Shown here one piece after another: positions 60,148 through 64,000 of a DNA stretch of 64,000 bases. The stretch is taken from positions 1 through 64,000 of the forward strand of contig NZ_FRAE01000012.1 of the NCBI RefSeq assembly GCF_900142235.1, written 5' to 3'. A model generated the notes under the pieces. That model worked only from the letters and a program-made list of their open reading frames with translations. It was not told where the DNA came from and made no database searches. A program made the translations under genes and the position numbers. The first letter of the stretch is position 1; each line of letters begins with the position of its first letter. This DNA comes from Tepidibacter formicigenes DSM 15518 (GTDB lineage Bacteria; Bacillota; Clostridia; Peptostreptococcales; Peptostreptococcaceae).

Positions 60148-60744
60148 ATGATTAAAATAAATCCTCTAAATAATAATAGAATAACCATTATGAAGATTCA
60201 CAATGATACTGTAATAAAAAATGTAAATAAAGTAAATAAAATTGATAAAGTTAAACCCATTAATAATAATAAATTTAGTGAAAATTTCATATTAAGTTCT
60301 AGTTCTTTTTATAATAAAATGAAAAATTTTCAAGAAAACAACAATGTTTTTATTAAAAGTCAAAAAGAACCTAAAAAGGATGTAAGTAAAAATTTAACTG
60401 AAGAAGACCTTGAATTACTACAAGCAATAAAAAATATAGTTAATACATACAATGAATCAATTTTATTTTTTAAAAATTTAAATATATATACAGGAGAATA
60501 CCACATAAAAAGAATATCAAATATTATAATACAAAATCAAGTTAAATTATCTTCCATAGGAATAATCATAAATAAAGAATATTTTCTACAGTTAAATGAA
60601 GATATTTTAAAATACAAAATAGTTGAAAATAAAAAATATATACATTCTCTTTTTGATTTAGATAATGGTATTATAAAAAGAATATTAGATAAAATTAAAT
60701 CTGAAAAAAATTCACTACTAAAAAATAATAAACACTTATATTGA
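60148..60744 (+). CDS. Unrecognised protein
   Basis: A 198-residue protein with AAGG and GTG just before its ATG (GGAAGGTGATTAT). The first 80 residues are Asn/Lys/Ile-rich and probably disordered. The second half is helical (LTEEDLELLQAIKNIVNTYNESILFFKNLN; SSIGIIINKEYFLQLNEDILKYKI). I do not recognise it; no signal peptide or membrane span is present. It may be in an operon with the next gene, 54 bases on. Confidence 0.6.
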   Translation: MIKINPLNNNRITIMKIHNDTVIKNVNKVNKIDKVKPINNNKFSENFILSSSSFYNKMKNFQENNNVFIKSQKEPKKDVSKNLTEEDLELLQAIKNIVNTYNESILFFKNLNIYTGEYHIKRISNIIIQNQVKLSSIGIIINKEYFLQLNEDILKYKIVENKKYIHSLFDLDNGIIKRILDKIKSEKNSLLKNNKHLY

Positions 60745-60798
60745 AAATATTAAGAATACATCGCCTTCCTATTTTCATAATATATAGGGGGTGATTTT

Positions 60799-61596
60799 TT
60801 GAAAAAATTAATTTATATTCTAACTATACTAATTGCTACTAATTTATTTATGATTATTCCAAAGTGTTATAACAATTTAATAGATAAAAGTGTAATTCAA
60901 AATTACTTGGATAGTTCTCAAGGTGCAGAAGAAAAAGAAAATCTAAAAAAAGAAATAATAAAAAATATATTAAGTGCCACTGGATATGAAAAATGGAATG
61001 AATACATAGATTATATAGACCTTAAAATATATAAAGGAAATGTAATTCCAAATGATAAAGAAGATATTATATTTGTTCTTAATTTATCTAAAGATAATGC
61101 TTTAATAGCTGTTTATGAAGATAGCCTTAATAATAATTACTTTTATAAAGGTAAAATTACTAATTTAGTACCAGTAAAAGATATATCATTTTTTAAAAAC
61201 TTTTTAGTAGTTGAACAAATATTAGATGAAAGATTAGGTGCTTTTTTTATAGATGATTTTATAGAAATTTTTTATTATGACGATAATTTATTCAAAAGTG
61301 TATTTAAAAAATCTATATATTATGATGAGATTTATAAGAATGTATGGATAGATAAAAATGCTCCTCATGATGAATGGAGTAAAAATGTAGAAAAATCTTC
61401 TATAGACTATTTAGATGAAGATATTCCTAAAATATTATCTATAACCACTAATATTATCTATAAAGCTAAATCAAATAATACACCTAAAGCAGATGATTTT
61501 AAAGAAATAAGTAAAGAAACTCAAAAAGAGCTTTATGTATGGGATGAAAATAAAAAGATTTTTAAACTAAAAGAAAAAAGTCCAATAAACGAATAA
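60799..61596 (+). CDS. Unrecognised exported or membrane-anchored protein
   Basis: A 265-residue protein starting at TTG 60799, with GGGGGTG upstream. Residues 1-22 are a signal or anchor (LIYILTILIATNLFMII). The rest is soluble, with EDIIFVLNLSKDNALIAVYED, NYFYKGKITNLVPVKDISFFKNFLVVEQILDERLGAFFIDDFIEIFYYDDNLF and SSIDYLDEDIPKIL. It may be a cell-surface protein; no known domain was recognised. It ends in a terminator before selC. Confidence 0.62.
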   Translation: MKKLIYILTILIATNLFMIIPKCYNNLIDKSVIQNYLDSSQGAEEKENLKKEIIKNILSATGYEKWNEYIDYIDLKIYKGNVIPNDKEDIIFVLNLSKDNALIAVYEDSLNNNYFYKGKITNLVPVKDISFFKNFLVVEQILDERLGAFFIDDFIEIFYYDDNLFKSVFKKSIYYDEIYKNVWIDKNAPHDEWSKNVEKSSIDYLDEDIPKILSITTNIIYKAKSNNTPKADDFKEISKETQKELYVWDENKKIFKLKEKSPINE

Positions 61597-61622
61597 AAGA
61601 CCTCAAATTTGAGGTCTTTTAT
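61594..61622. terminator. Bidirectional terminator before selC
   Basis: AAAAGACCTCAAA pairs with TTTGAGGTCTTTT. Confidence 0.85.
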
Positions 61623-61630
61623 TCGTTTAT

Positions 61631-61727
61631 TGGCGGGAGTATGTGGGAATCGAACCCACCCAGGAAGCTCCTAACCCCCCGTACTGGTTTTGAAGACCAG
61701 AGAGCACACCAGCACTCATCTACCCCC
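61631..61727 (-). tRNA. selC: tRNA-Sec (UCA anticodon)
   Basis: The minus strand gives a 97-base tRNA with encoded CCA: an acceptor GGGGGTA with TACTCCC, a 6-bp D stem (GAGTGC/GTGCTC) with a short loop, an anticodon stem CTGGT/ACCAG with loop CTTCAAA and anticodon TCA (61693-61691), a long variable arm and a T arm GTGGG-TTCGATT-CCCAC. The long acceptor, six-pair D stem and TCA anticodon are those of selenocysteine tRNA. selB is encoded 1.9 kb away. Confidence 0.95.
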
Positions 61728-61756
61728 ATGTATTGCCAATTCCTTGACACTACTAT

Positions 61757-61785
61757 ATAATAACATGGATATTGTTTTTTGACAA
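61757..61785 (-). promoter_or_regulatory. Promoter of selC
   Basis: TTGTCA (61785-61780), 17-base spacer, TATTAT (61762-61757), about 30 bases before the tRNA start. Confidence 0.75.
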
Positions 61786-61844
61786 GTACTTTTTTGTCGT
61801 CTTTGACAACATTTTGACGGCATAATAGAAATAAGTTAGAAAAG

Positions 61845-61883
61845 TAAAAAAAGCCACTTGATTCTAAATGACATCAAATGGCT
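61845..61883 (-). terminator. Terminator after the GerMN gene
   Basis: On the minus strand AGCCATTTGAT pairs with ATCAAGTGGCT, one mismatch, and is followed by seven Ts. Confidence 0.85.
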
Positions 61884-61889
61884 AAAGTT

Positions 61890-62798
61890 TTAACGCTCAG
61901 TTTTTATTAAACTTTCTTCTCTAGTAAATGGTTTGTTAAATTCATAATGAGAAAAATAATCTACTTTTTTACCTTCAATTAAAAATAATACACTAGAAAT
62001 ATTCTCAAGCTCTGTAAGACTATTTACTATAGAATATATAGTCATAGTTTCACCAGCAGATCCTCCAATATAATTATTTATAAATTCTTTACTGAAATTC
62101 ACAGTAGCTATCCCTTTCTCCTCTGAATAATTTAAAAGCTTTGTTCCTTTAGGTATTATATTATATCCTTGTTTATTAGATTCTTTTATAATTTCCTCTA
62201 CTATTTTCTTACCTAACTTATATCCGTCTTTTAACTCTACATTTTTTTTATAAGGGATAAGGTATTCCATATTTTCATCAGGAAAATAAAGCTGTACTGA
62301 AATTTTTTTCTCCTCGCTTAAATTAAACTCCTTTAAAATTCCATAAGGCTGTCCATCTAGAGAAATCAATTCCTTTCCTTCTACCGTAATCTTAAGTGCC
62401 TCTATTTCTTTAAATTGATTTAATGTATTGCTAATTGTAATTACTGCATTTACCTGATTTATATCTGATTTAAATTCTAAAAATTCTTTAGATAAATCTA
62501 AATATAATATACCTTTTTTCTTTTCAATCGATAGTATTTGAGTATTTTCATTTATACTTCTAATCATATCAGAAGAATATGGGCCATTTATAAGCGCTTT
62601 TATAGTATTATTATACTTTTCCATATCATTCGAATACTCTATTGACCTTGTAACCCATTGTATTTTTGAATTATCCAAACTTGAATAATAAAGTTTTATT
62701 TCTTGTTTTTCAGTATCATCTTTAATTATTTTTTCACTGCATCCTACAACGGATAACATTAAAGTCAAAATCAATAATGTGTAATATATTCTTTTCAT
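61890..62798 (-). CDS. GerMN-domain lipoprotein
   Basis: A 302-residue protein with a lipoprotein signal (LTLMLSVVGC). Two GerMN repeats: IKLYYSSLDNSKIQW...NTIKALINGPYSSDMIRSINENTQIL then ILYLDLSKEFLEF, and SVQLYFPDENMEYLIPY...KIVEEIIKESNKQ then ATVNFSKEFINNYIGGSAGETMTIYSIVNSLTEL. This domain is found in spore-cortex and germination-related exported proteins (GerM). It follows the response-regulator gene by about 90 bases. Confidence 0.9.
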   Translation of the reverse strand: MKRIYYTLLILTLMLSVVGCSEKIIKDDTEKQEIKLYYSSLDNSKIQWVTRSIEYSNDMEKYNNTIKALINGPYSSDMIRSINENTQILSIEKKKGILYLDLSKEFLEFKSDINQVNAVITISNTLNQFKEIEALKITVEGKELISLDGQPYGILKEFNLSEEKKISVQLYFPDENMEYLIPYKKNVELKDGYKLGKKIVEEIIKESNKQGYNIIPKGTKLLNYSEEKGIATVNFSKEFINNYIGGSAGETMTIYSIVNSLTELENISSVLFLIEGKKVDYFSHYEFNKPFTREESLIKTER

Positions 62799-62887
62799 TA
62801 TTAGCCTCCTAGATTAAATAGGTTATTAAACTACATAAATATAAATACTATAAAACCCTGAATTATATAACTAAAAAATAATTATAA

Positions 62888-63574
62888 TTAATTTTCTTTA
62901 AAATAATAACCCATACCCCATTTAGTTAATATATGTCTAGGACTAGAAGAATTTTTTTCTATTTTTTCCCTAAGCCTTCTTATATGAACATCTACAGTTC
63001 TTAAATCTCCATAATACTCATACCCCCATATTTTTTCTAAAAGTTCCTGTCTATTAAATACTTTATTTGGGTTTGTAATTAAAAATAAAAATAAATCAAA
63101 TTCTTTTCCTGTTAAATTTATATCTTCATCTTTATAACTTATTTTTCTTCCTAACGTATTTATTTTAAATTCTCCTATTTGAAATTCAGGTGATAAATTT
63201 ACTTCTTCTACTTTTTTAGTTCTTCTTAAAATAGCTTTTATTCTTGCCTTTAACTCTAAAACATTAAGAGGCTTTGATATACAGTCATCAGCTCCAAACT
63301 CTAACGCCATTATTTTTTTCAAGTCTTCTCCCATAGGTGTAATCATTATTATTGGTACCGATGAGTACTCTCTAATTTCTTTACATATTTGAAATCCATC
63401 TCTTTTATTAAGCTCAGATTCTAAAATTATAATATCATAACTCTTATTTTCTATTTTTTTTAGTCCTTCATCACCATCATATACTCTGTTTATTTTATAA
63501 TATTCATCTTCAAAAGCATATTTTATCTGCTTAATTAATAAGGGCTGATCATCTATTATTAATATCTTTACCAT
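62888..63574 (-). CDS. OmpR-type response regulator with Asp-to-Glu phospho-site
   Basis: A 228-residue regulator. The receiver has the acidic pair (IIDDQ, residues 8-9), the conserved Thr (MITP) and Lys (CISKP), but at the phospho-acceptor position it reads IIILESEL with Glu at 52. The C-terminal winged helix is standard (LTGKEFDLFLFLITNPNKVFNRQELLEKIWG, then RTVDVHIRRLREKI). No histidine kinase is next to it. A Glu there can mimic phosphorylation, so it may be constitutively active. It lies between selB and the GerMN gene. Confidence 0.92.
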   Translation of the reverse strand: MVKILIIDDQPLLIKQIKYAFEDEYYKINRVYDGDEGLKKIENKSYDIIILESELNKRDGFQICKEIREYSSVPIIMITPMGEDLKKIMALEFGADDCISKPLNVLELKARIKAILRRTKKVEEVNLSPEFQIGEFKINTLGRKISYKDEDINLTGKEFDLFLFLITNPNKVFNRQELLEKIWGYEYYGDLRTVDVHIRRLREKIEKNSSSPRHILTKWGMGYYFKEN

Positions 63575-63585
63575 ATATAATCCTC

Positions 63586-64000
63586 CTAGATAAGTACCCT
63601 TTTATCTCCTATTCTTTTTGTTATTTTATTTCTATCAAAATCATCCAAAAGTGCCATGGCATATTTTCTACTTGCTCCTATTAAATCTCTAAAATTTCCT
63701 AAAGTCAAACTTCCATTTTCTTTTATATGCTTTTTAACCATATCTAAAGCCTTTTCATAGTATTCCTTATGATATATTAAATCATCACTTACTCTTATAA
63801 GAGTATCTCCAATTAATGCTTCTAAAACTTCCTTATACTCATTTCTATCTTGTATAATATCAGTAATATTTCTAGGAGTTAAGCCATCATTTTTTAATTT
63901 AGATTCAATTTCTTCTTTTATCTTAGCCTGAACTTCATTAAATACTACTTCAAAATCATATAAGCTAATTAAATTCTCTAATATTTTTATTTTTTCATCT
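63586..64000 (-). CDS. selB: SelB, selenocysteine-specific elongation factor, C-terminal part
   Basis: The frame is open to the window edge and ends with TAG at 63588-63586, 138 codons. The last 60 residues, ENGSLTLGNFRDLIGASRKYAMALLDDFDRNKITKRIGDKRVLI, are the SelB winged-helix domain that binds the SECIS hairpin. Upstream helices match preceding SelB winged helices. It delivers tRNA-Sec at UGA. The GTPase half is outside the window. With selC this shows the host decodes UGA as selenocysteine in some genes. Confidence 0.9.
   Translation of the reverse strand, partial: DEKIKILENLISLYDFEVVFNEVQAKIKEEIESKLKNDGLTPRNITDIIQDRNEYKEVLEALIGDTLIRVSDDLIYHKEYYEKALDMVKKHIKENGSLTLGNFRDLIGASRKYAMALLDDFDRNKITKRIGDKRVLI

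Overview
The window is a low-GC, spore-forming Firmicute of the clostridial type, possibly Peptostreptococcaceae-like. The evidence is AT-rich host genes with strong AGGAGG ribosome sites, spore genes (spoIIP, gpr, a GerMN lipoprotein), a CIRCE-controlled hrcA-grpE-dnaK-dnaJ operon, a trimeric [FeFe] hydrogenase and a selenocysteine tRNA next to selB. No species can be named from the sequence alone.

Positions 1-33125 are mobile DNA, visibly richer in GC than the host half. Bases 1-186 are the end of an IS transposase. The rest is most of a contractile-tailed prophage whose left end lies outside the window. From right to left on the minus strand come small early genes (27.4-28.8 kb), a replication/partition module (HUH-type Rep, RecU-like resolvase, metalloprotease-like protein, ParA, ParB), an ArpU/RinA-like late activator, and a late operon. 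The late operon has lambda-like head genes (small terminase subunits, GpA terminase, portal, ClpP-type protease/scaffold, decoration protein, capsid E) followed by P2-like tail genes (sheath, tube, frameshifted chaperone, tape measure, X, D, V, U, gp25, J, I). Tail-fibre and lysis genes are not in the window. On the plus strand at 28.8-33.0 kb are a SWIM-domain gene, a CI-like repressor with operators, a PH-like protein and a large serine integrase.

The prophage junction lies inside the eleventh codon of mtaB. The rsmE gene is followed by an intact mtaB start and ten MtaB codons, and then phage sequence begins at the codon for the first iron-sulphur cysteine.

From 33.1 to 54.9 kb is the host heat-shock/translation block (rsmE, prmA, dnaJ, dnaK, grpE, hrcA, hemW, lepA, spoIIP, gpr, rpsT, holA, comEC). 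Between dnaJ and prmA it is split by a plus-strand island with a stalk-domain secreted protein, a NuoE/NuoF/[FeFe]-hydrogenase operon and an EAL-HDOD signalling protein.

From 55 to 64 kb are an ECF transporter S component, a small membrane protein, two acyltransferase-like genes, a ComEC-like metallo-hydrolase lipoprotein with its DUF3006 partner, tcdA, two unrecognised genes, selC, a GerMN lipoprotein, an OmpR-type regulator lacking the phospho-acceptor Asp, and the 3' end of selB.

The points most worth a second look are: the mtaB integration site; a probable small antisense RNA and inverted repeats in the 528-bp gap upstream of the phage rep gene; an unannotated -1 frameshift tail-chaperone product; several phage genes under 60 codons, including a Spo0E-like one; an apparent ATT start codon; and the Asp-to-Glu receiver.
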